Shown here in pieces: positions 32,937 through 42,756 of a stretch of DNA of 47,343 bases (positions are counted from its first letter, which is position 1; each line of letters starts with the position of its first letter). The stretch is from an uncultured Prevotellaceae bacterium (lineage in GTDB: Bacteria > Bacteroidota > Bacteroidia > Bacteroidales > Bacteroidaceae), in assembly GCA_946407895.1 (NCBI GenBank), contig CAMJQA010000019.1:1-47343 (forward strand). The letters are read 5' to 3'. Made by a program: the position numbers and the translations under genes. Under the pieces are notes generated by a model. The model ran no database searches. It saw only the letters and a program-made list of their open reading frames with translations, and had not been told where the DNA came from.

Positions 32937-34531
32937 CTCTCTAATATCTTTTTACCTTTCTTTATATATACTCCCTTGGTGGGGTGGGCTATCCTGATGC
33001 CTTGCAGGTTATGGGCGGCCTGTTCTGTCTGCGAAGCCCTGGGTTCGGTGATTCCCGAGATAAGGGCCTCGTTGAACTGGAGGGGCTGCAGATACGTATT
33101 CCATTTTCCCCATGAGCCGATGCCATAGGCGTAAGCAATGAACTGGGGACGGCTGAACTGTATATGCCCCTTTTCGTCGCCCGACATACCGCAGTTGTGC
33201 AGGCCGGGCTGTGTGGTTCCACGCAGTTTGCCGATGCTGCGGAACTTGCGTCCGTCGGTTGATACGCATACGTTTATGTATGCATTGGCCGTCATGCGCT
33301 GGGCGGTATGCACTGCTACGAACATGCCTATGTCGTCGCAGTATTTTACATCGCAATGGTCGGCCGCCGGAATGTTGCTCTTGTCGATTACAGTGCCCAC
33401 TCTGGTCAGTGCGGCAGGCCAGTTCTCATCCGTTGCAGGGGCAGTTGACAGACGTGTGGTGGTGCCTGCGTCGTTCCAGGAATAATAGAGGTAGAGGATG
33501 TCGTCCAGCACAATCATGCTGGGTTCTCCGCAACCCCACTTGTCGTGATTGCCCGTGTAGGTGATAACCGGTTGGGGCTTCTTGCCACCCCATCCGCTTC
33601 CGTTCCATTTCTCCCACGGACCGGTGGGACTGGTACTGCGGGCCATATACAGGTGATTGTCAAGCCCCGCAGTATTCTCCGTGCTGGTATAGCCCAGATA
33701 GTAATAGCCTCCGAAACGGACTACTCCCGGGTCGCAGGCCGATAGTTGGTCGCGCGAACCCTGGGTGGGCAACAGGGCCTTCACCTCCCGGCTCCATGTC
33801 TGGCCCCCGTCGGAACTGTGCTGGTAGGTGGGGCAGTCCCAGTAGAGGGATGTGCCCGGTTCCTGCGTTATCATCATGTATGTGCCGTTCACGGACTTGC
33901 CGTTCTGGAACGCCTGGCAGGAAAGGCCGGAGACCTTGTCGGAGGCGTAGTACCATACACCGGCGTAGTCGCTTGGTTCGCTGAGCACCCATAGGTATTT
34001 CCCGGCAGGGAAACGAATGCTGGTATCTGCCTCGGCTTCGTAGCTGTAGTACCCGTCTATCCACATATTGTCGGTCATCTCAACCTTCTTGGAGTAAAGC
34101 GGCTCCTGAAGCATGCTCATCCTATAGGTGCTACGCCAAGCATAGACCGATATGGTTACGTACTCTCCGGTGGGTCTGCTCCAAGTGGGACAACATATAC
34201 TCAGGCGGTAGAAATCCACCTTGCTCTCGAACATCTGTCCCACTGTCTTTGCGGTTATGATTTGAACAGGTGTGCTTGCTTTCGAACTGTTGTAATACCG
34301 CAGTCCGTACGTGTCGCCCGAAGCGGCAAACCACGCATCAATACTGGCATCGTCATTCAGAATAAAACTGGGACCATAGCGATAAGTGCCGGCTTGGTAG
34401 ATATCCCATCCGGGCTGGCAAGTCATCAGGTCGCTGGCTTGCCTGATGTCCTGTGCACAAGCACTTTCTACTTGCATTGCACACAGGTACATCAGGTAGG
34501 CCATCAGCAAACTTTTCTTTCTCATCTTCAT
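32933..34531 (-). CDS. Secreted five-bladed propeller glycosidase-like protein
   Basis: This 532-aa protein has a signal peptide (MKMRKKSLLMAYLMYLCAMQ, cut near ACAQ). An N-terminal beta-sandwich-like region spans about 30-200. A beta-propeller like that of GH43/GH117-type enzymes follows: CDPGVVRFGGYYYLGYTST (DP-x-V first blade), GEPSMIVLDDILYLYYSW, HCDVKYCDDIGMFVAVHT and GHIQFSRPQFIAYAYG. The tail HNLQGIRIAHPTKGVYIKKG and KKILER is a short type IX-like sorting signal. It probably binds or cleaves arabinan- or galactan-like glycans; catalytic residues cannot be assigned by eye. It overlaps the CotH-like gene by 4 bases and follows the GH106 gene by 75 bases, so the three form one unit. Confidence 0.75.
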   Translation of the reverse strand: MKMRKKSLLMAYLMYLCAMQVESACAQDIRQASDLMTCQPGWDIYQAGTYRYGPSFILNDDASIDAWFAASGDTYGLRYYNSSKASTPVQIITAKTVGQMFESKVDFYRLSICCPTWSRPTGEYVTISVYAWRSTYRMSMLQEPLYSKKVEMTDNMWIDGYYSYEAEADTSIRFPAGKYLWVLSEPSDYAGVWYYASDKVSGLSCQAFQNGKSVNGTYMMITQEPGTSLYWDCPTYQHSSDGGQTWSREVKALLPTQGSRDQLSACDPGVVRFGGYYYLGYTSTENTAGLDNHLYMARSTSPTGPWEKWNGSGWGGKKPQPVITYTGNHDKWGCGEPSMIVLDDILYLYYSWNDAGTTTRLSTAPATDENWPAALTRVGTVIDKSNIPAADHCDVKYCDDIGMFVAVHTAQRMTANAYINVCVSTDGRKFRSIGKLRGTTQPGLHNCGMSGDEKGHIQFSRPQFIAYAYGIGSWGKWNTYLQPLQFNEALISGITEPRASQTEQAAHNLQGIRIAHPTKGVYIKKGKKILER

Positions 34532-34606
34532 CGCTATCTTATTCTTTTTCGTTTCAGGGGTTACCAGGGGGGTATAGGACCTAAAAGAATTCTTTGGGGA
34601 ATATTC

Positions 34607-37600
34607 CTAATTGATCTTCTCTTTGGCGTAGGCCTTCACCACCACAGGACCCAGCAGTCCGGCGGGCAGGAGTTCGGAATCGGCATTCCAGAACTTAAAG
34701 GCTACGAAGGTGGTGCGGCCGCTCTGGCGCGGCACATCTGGGTGCTGCATCCATTCCGGCCACCCATTCTGTACCTTGTCCTCCGGCAGGCGCGCATCGC
34801 CGATAAGGCGGTTCACCCACTGGTTCGTGAGCCGGATCTCCAAATTGTTCTCACCCGTGCGGGCAGCCTTGGTGATATCCACGTCATAGGGCGCATTCCA
34901 CAGCAGGCCCAGGTTCTTTCCGTTCAGGATTACCTCGGCCATCACATACACTTGGCCCAGATCCAGCCGCAGGCACAGGTTCTTCTTGGTCAGTGTGTTT
35001 GGCAGGTTGAAGGACTTGGTGTAGATGGCCGTTCCGCTAAAGTACTTCACATCCTCCTTGTCCGACTTGTCCAGCGAAATCAGCTCGGGGAACGTCTCGT
35101 CCCACTCGCGGCCCCATTTCTGGTGGAAGTGCACATTCCAGCTGCCTCGGATCTCCAGTGCCTCGGGCACGCTCTCCACAGTGGCTTCGTGCTGCCGGCC
35201 CTTCTCGTCGGTCAGCGCTATGCGGCCAGGCTGCGGCGTCAGCCAGTAGAACTTGCCGTCCTCCTGCACGATACTGGGCTGCTCTGTCTGATGAGTGAAA
35301 TCCACCGTGCGGTCGGCCGTGTAGGTGTGGTCGTAGGGCACGCCTGATATATTATATATAATGTGTAGGCGCGGCTCGCCCAGAGATTCCACGTAGTCGG
35401 GCAGCGGAGCCATCACCTCGCTGGCCTGGAAGGTAAGGTGCCCCTTCTGCACCATGCTGCGGATTCTCTCCGTGATGTCCACGGGCTTGGGAGTACGCAC
35501 CAGATTCACACCGTCCGGTATGCGGCCGTAGAAAGCATCCTCGATGCGCAGCTCGCCCTTCTCGCCCGGCAGGGGCAGATTCAGCCGGCTGTCCTCGCGC
35601 ACGGTGGCCTGATGGCGCTCATTGCCCGTAAAGTAGGTCACGCGCATGTACTTCACCGTACCGTAGATTGGATCCTCGCCAGCCAGCCCATTGTTGGCCC
35701 AAACCTCCAGCTTGCCATCCTTCACGCGACGCTGTACGGCCTCGGTGACATCCTTCAGGCCCGGTATCTGCTGCTGCCCGTATTCGGCCCTTACGATGGC
35801 CAAGCCACTTATGGGCTTGTTCTGTACAGGAGTCATCTCCTCAGTGCAAGCTGTGAACTGGCGGTCACTGCTCGTGCGTGGACGGAAAATTACGAAGTAG
35901 GCCTCCTCGGGCTTGAAGTCCAGGGATATGTTCGTCAGTCCGTTCCCCTCATCCCATACAGGTAGGGGGGTAATGCTGCCGCTTTGCGGGTTCCACAACT
36001 CGGGCACCATGCCGCTGACGCGGAAACCACACTGCACACGACGGAAGTCCTTCTGTTGGTTGGAGACGAAGTAGATTTCAGCCTCCTTGGTGCGGCGGTG
36101 GATATAGTGCAGGCGATCGTCGCCCTTGCCGCCCTGGAAGTCGGCTTGCAGGCCAGTGGCCTTCAGCGACTCGGCCAGGTTCAGATTGCGTATCTTGGCC
36201 GTGGCAACCTGAGCATCATCAGCACCCCACAGCTCTTCGGCCAATGAGGCATATTCTGCATCCACCTGTGGATAACCGTCCAGGCTGGGCGAGAATGTGG
36301 GCTTGGGGCCGAAAATGGCAGCTCCGCCGTCGGCCAGCTCCTTCACCTTCTTGAGCGTTGTGAGGGAGAGCATCTCATTGCGCGGCAGGAGCAGCATGCG
36401 GTACTGGCGTCCCACGCCGGAGACGATGAGCCCGTCCTGAACCGTCAGCTCCTGGAAATGAGTGGGACCGATGGCATCGTAGTCCAGGCCTGCCTCGCGG
36501 ATGTCGCCCCGGTACGTACCGTTGTTGGGCGTGGATTCGCCCATGAAGTACAGAATGTCCTGCACGCCCTGGCCCTGCTGCAGCAGGAACTGCGAGCGGG
36601 CACAATAGTCCATCCATGGGCGGCTCTGCTCCCACCACGTGTTGTGGCGGTTGAAGTTCGTACCAAACTGTCCCAGGCTGAAGCCCGGTCCGATTTCCCA
36701 AGGCTGGTGAGCATTCGTGTGCAGGATGAAGCGGTTCACGCCCTCTGTCCAGTTCAGGTCGCCCAGAGCCTTGATGAAGCCCGGATGGTTGCGATGGCTG
36801 CTGTTGTTGCCGTCGGCCGTGAAGGACTCGCAACCCACTATCTGGTTGCCATTCATGTGGGCGATGGACGAAGCCACCTTGGCCTTTTCACCAAAGAAGT
36901 TGCTGCCCACCCAGAACTCACTCATGGGCACCTCGGCAGGTGCACCCACCTCCATAGAGTTGAACGGTCCGTCGTAGGGTTCGGTGAGGAAACGCATGCC
37001 ATTCTGGTGGCATAGCTCGGCAAAGTATTCATAGTAGTTCTGCGCCGTCAGTTCGCCTATTGTCAGACGAAAGTCCCAAAGGAATCGCTCCGAAACCTCG
37101 CCGCTGCCCACATAGTATCCGGCCAGGGTGGGCAAGAAGGGGCGTATGTCGTAGTGGCGCCGGTTCTGGAACTCCTGGTCGAAGCCGGCTGTCCAGTTGC
37201 TCGTGCCCACCTCGTAACTATCTACCAGGGCACCCGTGAAAGCTGTGCCCACCAGGGGACCCAGCTTGTCTATGATGGGCTGCATGGCTCCGGCCCAGTA
37301 GTGATCCAGGGCTGTGCGGCTCATCTTGTCCACTTCCAGTCCGCGCCCTTCAGCTGGAGCCGGTGCGTTTTGCCGCCCCGTGGGGGTGAAGCCCACCCTC
37401 AGTATGGTCCAGCTGCCCTTTGGGGCATCCCATTCGAGCGAACCGTCGGGCTTCATCTTTGCTGTCAGATCCACGATAGCTTCCTGGGGAATAACCGATT
37501 TGGCATCCACCTGCGGGCGGCTGGGCATCTGATTATTGTTGTAGGCATGATGAGCCAGGGATTTGGAATTGAGATGGCTGATGCGCTCATCGCCCAGTGG

Positions 37601-38143
37601 AGTGGGGAAGGCCAGCACGGCAATGTCGCGGTAGCAGTCGAGCCGTGTCTCGGGCTGAGGCAGGCTGAGTGCCAGTATCTTCCCACCCTGCACTTTCAAC
37701 TCGCTGATAGTAACGGTCTGCATGCCGTCCTCGGGTTTTACCCACGGTCCGCCGCTGGACGACCATCCGGCACAGTTGTGGAAGGACAGCTCCATTCCCA
37801 GCCGCTTGGCCTCGCTGGCTGCGTGGTGCACCAGTTCCAGCCACTCGGGGCTCATGTACTTCACATCGCCGGCCGGAAATCCCATGCCGCCATTGAAAAG
37901 CGTGGCTTCCTGGATGCCTACGCGGTGCATGGCCTCGAGGTCGGCGGTGATACCTTCGCGGGTAACGTTGCCGTCGAGCCAGTGCCACCATGTACGTACC
38001 TTGGCTTCCTTGGGTGGATTGTTAAAACCGTCCCGCAGCTGGGATAATCCATTCTGTCGGATACAGGCACTTAAGCTAAGTGCCATTACGAGCAGGGCGC
38101 ACAGCATGCGTCCTGAACGGGCCGAATAGTGTCTTCTTCTCAT
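34607..38143 (-). CDS. GH106-type alpha-L-rhamnosidase
   Basis: This 1,178-aa protein has a lipoprotein-like signal (ALLVMALSLSAC, Cys27). The residue after Cys27 is Ile rather than the acidic cluster that sends Bacteroidota lipoproteins outward, so surface export is uncertain. The start of the mature protein, FNNPPKEAKVRTWWHWLDGN with VTREGITADLEAMHRVGI, is a hallmark of GH106. These enzymes remove L-rhamnose from pectin side chains (rhamnogalacturonan). Further family blocks are FHNCAGWSSSGGPWVKPEDG, ALVDSYEVGTSNWTAGF and LNWTEGVNRFILHTNAHQPW, and a C-terminal beta-sandwich (LCLRLDLGQVYVMAEVILNG) is present. Length is typical (about 1,100-1,200). It heads the unit with the propeller and CotH genes. 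Confidence 0.88.
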   Translation of the reverse strand: MRRRHYSARSGRMLCALLVMALSLSACIRQNGLSQLRDGFNNPPKEAKVRTWWHWLDGNVTREGITADLEAMHRVGIQEATLFNGGMGFPAGDVKYMSPEWLELVHHAASEAKRLGMELSFHNCAGWSSSGGPWVKPEDGMQTVTISELKVQGGKILALSLPQPETRLDCYRDIAVLAFPTPLGDERISHLNSKSLAHHAYNNNQMPSRPQVDAKSVIPQEAIVDLTAKMKPDGSLEWDAPKGSWTILRVGFTPTGRQNAPAPAEGRGLEVDKMSRTALDHYWAGAMQPIIDKLGPLVGTAFTGALVDSYEVGTSNWTAGFDQEFQNRRHYDIRPFLPTLAGYYVGSGEVSERFLWDFRLTIGELTAQNYYEYFAELCHQNGMRFLTEPYDGPFNSMEVGAPAEVPMSEFWVGSNFFGEKAKVASSIAHMNGNQIVGCESFTADGNNSSHRNHPGFIKALGDLNWTEGVNRFILHTNAHQPWEIGPGFSLGQFGTNFNRHNTWWEQSRPWMDYCARSQFLLQQGQGVQDILYFMGESTPNNGTYRGDIREAGLDYDAIGPTHFQELTVQDGLIVSGVGRQYRMLLLPRNEMLSLTTLKKVKELADGGAAIFGPKPTFSPSLDGYPQVDAEYASLAEELWGADDAQVATAKIRNLNLAESLKATGLQADFQGGKGDDRLHYIHRRTKEAEIYFVSNQQKDFRRVQCGFRVSGMVPELWNPQSGSITPLPVWDEGNGLTNISLDFKPEEAYFVIFRPRTSSDRQFTACTEEMTPVQNKPISGLAIVRAEYGQQQIPGLKDVTEAVQRRVKDGKLEVWANNGLAGEDPIYGTVKYMRVTYFTGNERHQATVREDSRLNLPLPGEKGELRIEDAFYGRIPDGVNLVRTPKPVDITERIRSMVQKGHLTFQASEVMAPLPDYVESLGEPRLHIIYNISGVPYDHTYTADRTVDFTHQTEQPSIVQEDGKFYWLTPQPGRIALTDEKGRQHEATVESVPEALEIRGSWNVHFHQKWGREWDETFPELISLDKSDKEDVKYFSGTAIYTKSFNLPNTLTKKNLCLRLDLGQVYVMAEVILNGKNLGLLWNAPYDVDITKAARTGENNLEIRLTNQWVNRLIGDARLPEDKVQNGWPEWMQHPDVPRQSGRTTFVAFKFWNADSELLPAGLLGPVVVKAYAKEKIN

Positions 38144-38196
38144 AGTCTTTGTCTTTTTTATAGTTCTTTTGTGTACTTTTATAACTTTTCCGATTG

Positions 38197-38204
38197 CAAA
38201 GGTA
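38197..38204 (-). promoter_or_regulatory. -7 element upstream of the GH106 gene
   Basis: TACCTTTG on the minus strand (38204-38197) lies 54 bases before the GH106 ATG. No good -33 box is at the expected distance. Confidence 0.5.
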
Positions 38205-38345
38205 AGGCTTTTTCTTCTTGTCTGACTTAATTATTTGATATTTTTTATTCAATTTTTGATATTGCTGCGATAAAAGAGGACTTTTCCACCCTTACCGTAG
38301 CATGGGCAACTGGACAGTTTCGTGGCGCCTGCTTGAGTTTGCCGT

Positions 38346-39458
38346 TCACTTTATTCCTACGATGGTGGTAGGTGCTTTCTCCTGATTGCGGCGGTCGGTC
38401 TGTGTCACTATTCGTGCAGCCAACTGTAGGAAAGCCTGTCCGGTAGGGGATGCGGGGTCCAGGGCAGCAGGTGTGCCTTCGTCTCCGTTCTGGCAGATGC
38501 TCTGCACGACGGGTATCTGCCCCAGCAGCGGTACGTTCATTTCCTCGGCCAGCCGCTTTACACCCTCGCAGCCGAAGAGGTAGTACTTCTCCTGCGGGTG
38601 CTCGGCTGGGGTAAACCACGACATGTTCTCCACCAGGCCCAGGATGGGAACATCTACCTTCTCGTTCTGATACATGTTGATGCCTTTGCGCGCATCGGCC
38701 AGTGCCACTTCCTGGGGCGTGCTGACGATGACAGCCCCTGTGATGGGAATGGTTTGGACAAGGGTAAGGTGTATGTCGCTGGTGCCGGGAGGCGTATCCA
38801 AGATGAAGTAGTCCAGGTCGCCCCAGGCTGCATCGCCGATGAGCTGCTTCAGGGCGTTGCTGGCCATGCCGCCCCTCCATAGCATAGCCTGGTCGGGGTC
38901 CACGAAGAAACCAATGCTGAGTATCTTCACCCCATATTTCTCTGCAGGTACGATGAGGTCGCGTCCCTCAATGCGTTCGCTGTATGGGCGGGCATCTTCT
39001 ATCTGGAACATTTTTGGTACGGAGGGACCGAAAATATCGCAGTCCAGTAGTCCAACGCGATGTCCCAGACGTGCTAGTGCAACGGCCAGGTTGGCTGCTA
39101 CGGTACTCTTTCCTACGCCTCCCTTGCCACTGCTGACGGCTATGATGTTCCTGACGCCCGGCAGAAGGTCGGGCAGGTCGGGGCGAGGGGCCTGGAGGGC
39201 GCGGGTCTTTATCTCCACCTCGGCATGCTGAGAGGCGTATGCATGGATGGCGGCTTCGCAGGCCTTTACAACCGATTTCATGAAGGGGTCGGTGGGTTTG
39301 TCGAATATCAGGGTGAAGCTGACGTGTAGGCCGGCTATGCGCAGGTCGTCTTCTACCATGTTCATTTCTACTATGTTTCGGCCCGTGCCCGGATAGCGCA
39401 CCGTCTTGAGGGCGTCCATGATAAGGGCAGGGTATAGCGTCTCGTTTTCGTTTGGCAT
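38346..39458 (-). CDS. mrp: Mrp/NBP35-type Fe-S carrier ATPase
   Basis: This 370-aa protein is a Mrp/ApbC-family P-loop ATPase that carries Fe-S clusters to target enzymes. A DUF59-like N-terminal domain (1-95) is followed by the deviant Walker A SGKGGVGKST (110-119), LLDCDIFGPSVPKMF, LDTPPGTSDIHLTLVQ and the VENMSWFTPAEHPQEKYYLF region. The paired Cys (C-x-x-C) found in many Mrp proteins near this last block is absent: the residues there are Phe-Thr-Pro, as in many Bacteroidota versions. Start at ATG 39458. The gene lies 65 bases after nrdG on the same strand and may share its transcript, sensible because NrdG is an Fe-S enzyme. Confidence 0.9.
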   Translation of the reverse strand: MPNENETLYPALIMDALKTVRYPGTGRNIVEMNMVEDDLRIAGLHVSFTLIFDKPTDPFMKSVVKACEAAIHAYASQHAEVEIKTRALQAPRPDLPDLLPGVRNIIAVSSGKGGVGKSTVAANLAVALARLGHRVGLLDCDIFGPSVPKMFQIEDARPYSERIEGRDLIVPAEKYGVKILSIGFFVDPDQAMLWRGGMASNALKQLIGDAAWGDLDYFILDTPPGTSDIHLTLVQTIPITGAVIVSTPQEVALADARKGINMYQNEKVDVPILGLVENMSWFTPAEHPQEKYYLFGCEGVKRLAEEMNVPLLGQIPVVQSICQNGDEGTPAALDPASPTGQAFLQLAARIVTQTDRRNQEKAPTTIVGIK

Positions 39459-39480
39459 ATTATATCAGATGTTAGATGAT

Positions 39481-39510
39481 ATATAGTTAAATAGTATATA
39501 GCTTAATAGT
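39481..39510. repeat. 15-bp tandem repeat, AT-rich
   Basis: ATATAGTTAAATAGT and ATATAGCTTAATAGT lie end to end (39481-39510), with a partial third unit after them. They fill the gap between nrdG and mrp. Confidence 0.6.
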
Positions 39511-39523
39511 AAATAGCAAAATC

Positions 39524-40018
39524 TTATATTCTCTCCCATGGCACGGCTCTATTCTGCAGGAGGCTGCGCCGGACATCTATGATGCGCTGGTTTGTACTGC
39601 CCCGGAAAGGCAGGTCCTCGTCGCGCAGCGACTGTATGAAGGGCCCGTCAACGAGTACGTCTATCTCGTCAATCAGGTGCCTGAAGCGTTCCTCCCGTAG
39701 TATCTGCTCGAAGAGGTAGCCCGTGTAGCACCAGATTGTCTTCCGGGTCTCGCCCTTGATGCGCCTGGCCAGTTCGGTGAAGGCTTCTGCCTGATAGAGC
39801 GGGTCGCCGCCGGTGAAGGTGACGTCGGCAAAGGGATCCCCTTCGATTTCCTGCATCAATTCGTCCACGCTGTGTTCCTCACCACCCAGGAAGTCCCACG
39901 ACTGGGGGTTGTGGCACCCGGGGCAATGATGGCCGCATCCCGCACAATAGATACTGGTGCGGAAACCAGGGCCATCGACGGTTGTGTCGTGAAGGACAGA
40001 GAGCACTCTAATTGTCAT
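39524..40018 (-). CDS. nrdG: Anaerobic ribonucleotide reductase activating protein
   Basis: This 164-aa radical SAM activase makes the glycyl radical on NrdD. The cluster motif is CAGCGHHCPGCHNPQSW, in which C-x3-C-x2-C fits the [4Fe-4S] site. Other signatures are VTFTGGDPLYQAEAF (GGEP-like SAM-binding motif, here GGDP), IWCYTGYLFE and a final DVRRSL segment. The length is typical (about 155-175). The gene start overlaps the end of nrdD by 11 bases, so the enzyme and activase are made together. Confidence 0.93.
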   Translation of the reverse strand: MTIRVLSVLHDTTVDGPGFRTSIYCAGCGHHCPGCHNPQSWDFLGGEEHSVDELMQEIEGDPFADVTFTGGDPLYQAEAFTELARRIKGETRKTIWCYTGYLFEQILREERFRHLIDEIDVLVDGPFIQSLRDEDLPFRGSTNQRIIDVRRSLLQNRAVPWERI

Positions 40019-42218
40019 GGATGACTCGGTCGTTAAGTTCTGCCAGTTTGGCCTTGTTCCATCGCTCGGTAGTACCTACGAGGTAGCCGGTGATGCGTTG
40101 CAGACGGTCTATGTGCGTGCTACCGCACTTGGGGCATACCTGGAGATCCTTTTCTGCATTCTCGTATCCGCAGTCCATGCAACGATTGCGGGTGTGGTTC
40201 ACGCTGCCGTAGCCCATATTGTACTGGTCCATCATATCTACGATGCGCATGATGGCCTCAGGGTTGTGAGTGGCATCACCGTCTATTTCTACGTAGAAGA
40301 TATGTCCGCCGCGAGTCAGTTCATGGTAAGGAGCCTCCACCTGGGCCTTGTGAAGGGCTGTGCAGTGGTAATAGACGGGCACGTGGTTGCTGTTCGTGTA
40401 ATACTCACGGTCGGTAATGCCTGGCAGGCTGCCGAACTTCTTGCGGTCTATGCGGGTGAAGCGTCCTGCAAGTCCCTCGGCAGGTGTAGCTAACACGCTG
40501 TAGTTATGCTGATATTTCTCGCTGAACTCGTTCACCCGGTCGCGCATATAGGTGACGATGCGGAGTCCCAGTTGCTGTGCCTCTTCGCTCTCGCCATGGT
40601 GCTTGCCGACGAGGGCCACCAAGCACTCTGCCAGTCCGATGAAGCCGATGCCCAGGGTGCCTTGGTTGATGACGGGGGCGATGGTCTCGTTTGGCGACAG
40701 TTTGTCTGCGCCGAGCCACAATACGCTCATCACCAGGGGGAACTGTTTGGCAAAAGCCGTCTTCTGGAACTCCATGCGGTCGTGGAGCTGCTGGGCGGTT
40801 ACCTGCAGCATGTGGTCCAGCTTGGCAAAGAAGGCATCTATGCGTTCCTGCTTGTTCCGGATATCCATGCACTCGATGGCCAGCCGCACGATGTTGATGG
40901 TGCTGAAGCTTACGTTACCACGCCCGATGCTCGTCTTGGGTCCGAAGCGGTTCTCGAAGACGCGCGTCCGGCAACCCATTGTGGCGCATTCCCATTTGTA
41001 GCGTTCCGGGTCGTCTGGGCGCCAGTTCTCGTTGTAGTTGTAGGTGGCATCCAGGTTGATGAAGTTGGGGAAGAAGCGTCGTGCGCTCACCTTGCAGGCC
41101 ATCTTGTAGAGGTCGTAGTTGCGGTCCTCGGGCAGGTAGCTGATGCCTCGCTTCTTCTTCCATATCTGAATGGGGAAGATGGCTGTCTCGCCGTTGCCCA
41201 CACCTTCGTAGGTACTGTTCAGCAGTTCGCGGATGATGCAGCGTCCCTCGGCACTTGTGTCTGTTCCGTAGTTTATGCTGCTGAATACCACCTGGTTGCC
41301 GCCCCGGCTGTGTATGGTGTTCATGTTGTGGATGAAGGCTTCCATCGCCTGGTGCACGCGCCCCACTGTCTTGTTGATGGCGTGCTGCTTGATACGCTCG
41401 CGTCCCTGCAGTCCATTCAGGGGAACGCAGAGGTAGTCCTCGATGGGTGCCTCGTAGAGCTCGCTGTAGTTCTCGGCATACAGGTCTTCCAGCACTTTCA
41501 CCTCTTCTATATACGACGCGCGCACGTAGGGAGCCAGGTAGAAGTCGAAGGCTGGGATGGCCTGCCCACCATGCATCTCGTTCTGTGCCGTCTCCATGCT
41601 GATGCATGCCAGTATGCTGGCCGTCTCTATCCGCTTGGCTGGTCGGCTTTCTCCGTGTCCGGCCTGGAAACCGTTCTTCAGTATCTTCTCCAGGGGGTGC
41701 TGCACGCAGGTCAGGCTCTTGGTGGGGTAGTAGTCCTTGTCGTGGATGTGCAGGTAGTTATTCTTCACGGCCTCTCGCGCATCCTCCGAGAGCAGATAGT
41801 CATCTACGAAGGGCTTGGTGGTCTCGCTGGCGAACTTCATCATCATTCCGGCTGGCGTGTCGGCATTCATGTTGGCATTCTCGCGAGTAACGTCATTGTT
41901 CTTTATGTTTATAATTTCCAAGAAGATGTCCCTTGTCTTGGCCTTCCGTGCCACGCTTCGTGCATTGCGGTATTTAATGTATATCTTGGCTACGTCCTTA
42001 CGCGAACTCTTCATGAGCTCGTTCTCCACCATGTCCTGAATCTCCTCTACGCTCATCTGGCTCCGCCCCTTCATGGAGATGCGGTCGGCTATCTGGGTGA
42101 TGAGGGCTTCGTCCTCGCCCTCCTCGGTTGTGAGCATCGCCTTGCGAATTGCGGCAACTATCTTCTGCTCGTTGAATCCAACGATTCTTCCATCTCTTTT
42201 AACTACGGTCTGTATCAT
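40008..42218 (-). CDS. nrdD: Anaerobic ribonucleoside-triphosphate reductase
   Basis: This 736-aa class III enzyme reduces ribonucleotides without oxygen. The N-terminal ATP cone (TVVKRDGRIVGFNEQKIVAA) is the allosteric domain. The central barrel holds RGGNQVVFSSINYGTD and the GRGNVSFSTINIVRLA block. The C-terminal zinc site has CMDCGYENAEKDLQVCPKCG, and the glycyl radical residue is Gly711 in RITGYLVG. I use ATG 42218 rather than the longer upstream frame to 42275, because the cone begins there. A consensus promoter sits at 42273-42304, consistent with a leader of about 50 bases. Confidence 0.95.
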   Translation of the reverse strand: MIQTVVKRDGRIVGFNEQKIVAAIRKAMLTTEEGEDEALITQIADRISMKGRSQMSVEEIQDMVENELMKSSRKDVAKIYIKYRNARSVARKAKTRDIFLEIINIKNNDVTRENANMNADTPAGMMMKFASETTKPFVDDYLLSEDAREAVKNNYLHIHDKDYYPTKSLTCVQHPLEKILKNGFQAGHGESRPAKRIETASILACISMETAQNEMHGGQAIPAFDFYLAPYVRASYIEEVKVLEDLYAENYSELYEAPIEDYLCVPLNGLQGRERIKQHAINKTVGRVHQAMEAFIHNMNTIHSRGGNQVVFSSINYGTDTSAEGRCIIRELLNSTYEGVGNGETAIFPIQIWKKKRGISYLPEDRNYDLYKMACKVSARRFFPNFINLDATYNYNENWRPDDPERYKWECATMGCRTRVFENRFGPKTSIGRGNVSFSTINIVRLAIECMDIRNKQERIDAFFAKLDHMLQVTAQQLHDRMEFQKTAFAKQFPLVMSVLWLGADKLSPNETIAPVINQGTLGIGFIGLAECLVALVGKHHGESEEAQQLGLRIVTYMRDRVNEFSEKYQHNYSVLATPAEGLAGRFTRIDRKKFGSLPGITDREYYTNSNHVPVYYHCTALHKAQVEAPYHELTRGGHIFYVEIDGDATHNPEAIMRIVDMMDQYNMGYGSVNHTRNRCMDCGYENAEKDLQVCPKCGSTHIDRLQRITGYLVGTTERWNKAKLAELNDRVIHDN

Positions 42219-42272
42219 GTGTTGTGTGCTGTTATTTGAATGTTTGATAATGCTTTTGACAGAAAGAGGATA

Positions 42273-42304
42273 CAAAGATAATACAAAGGCTTTATCTGTG
42301 CAAG
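42273..42304 (-). promoter_or_regulatory. Promoter of nrdD-nrdG
   Basis: CTTG (42304-42301), a 20-bp spacer and TATCTTTG (42280-42273) on the minus strand. The expected start near 42267 lies about 50 bases before the nrdD ATG and argues for the shorter start. Confidence 0.65.
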
Positions 42305-42613
42305 AAAATGCAGAAGAAAATCTTTTTCATGGGCAAACTTTTTTTGTGGATTTCTTGAAAAATTTTCCAAAACTTTTTGTAATATATTGAATATTAATCT
42401 GTTTTTATTTTGTGCTGAATAAAAAGTTTTCCAAAAGTGTCTTTTGTACTCATCTTTTGATGCTTCCGTCTTTGGTGGTCAAAACCTACTCTTTGGCAGA
42501 GGGGGATGAAACTGAAATCGCTCGCTTAATTGTAACTTTGACCTCTAATCGAAAATAGGCTGTACCTCGGATAATAAAATAAATCGGTCTTTGTTTTGAA
42601 TCTCGCTCGGTTT

Positions 42614-42646
42614 GAACTACCCTCGGTCTTTGGCCGAAGGTAGTTC
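42614..42646. repeat. Strong hairpin within the repeat
   Basis: GAACTACC (42614-42621) pairs with GGTAGTTC (42639-42646). Inside it TCGG pairs with CCGA after one mismatch, with a 7-base loop. It sits in unit 1 of the repeat. Similar TTTGGCCGAAG sequence recurs at 46838. Confidence 0.7.
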
Positions 42647-42756
42647 CATTCGGATTTTCTCAAATAAATTGGGAAAATCGCTCAATTATTTGCTCCTGTG
42701 AGCTTCGCTCTAGAGGTTAGGCTGTATCTCGGAAATAAAAATAAATCATAATTTAT

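Noticed and set aside
40506..42239. 577-codon plus-strand frame opposite nrdD
   Set aside because: NrdD on the minus strand has all family motifs; the antisense frame has none.
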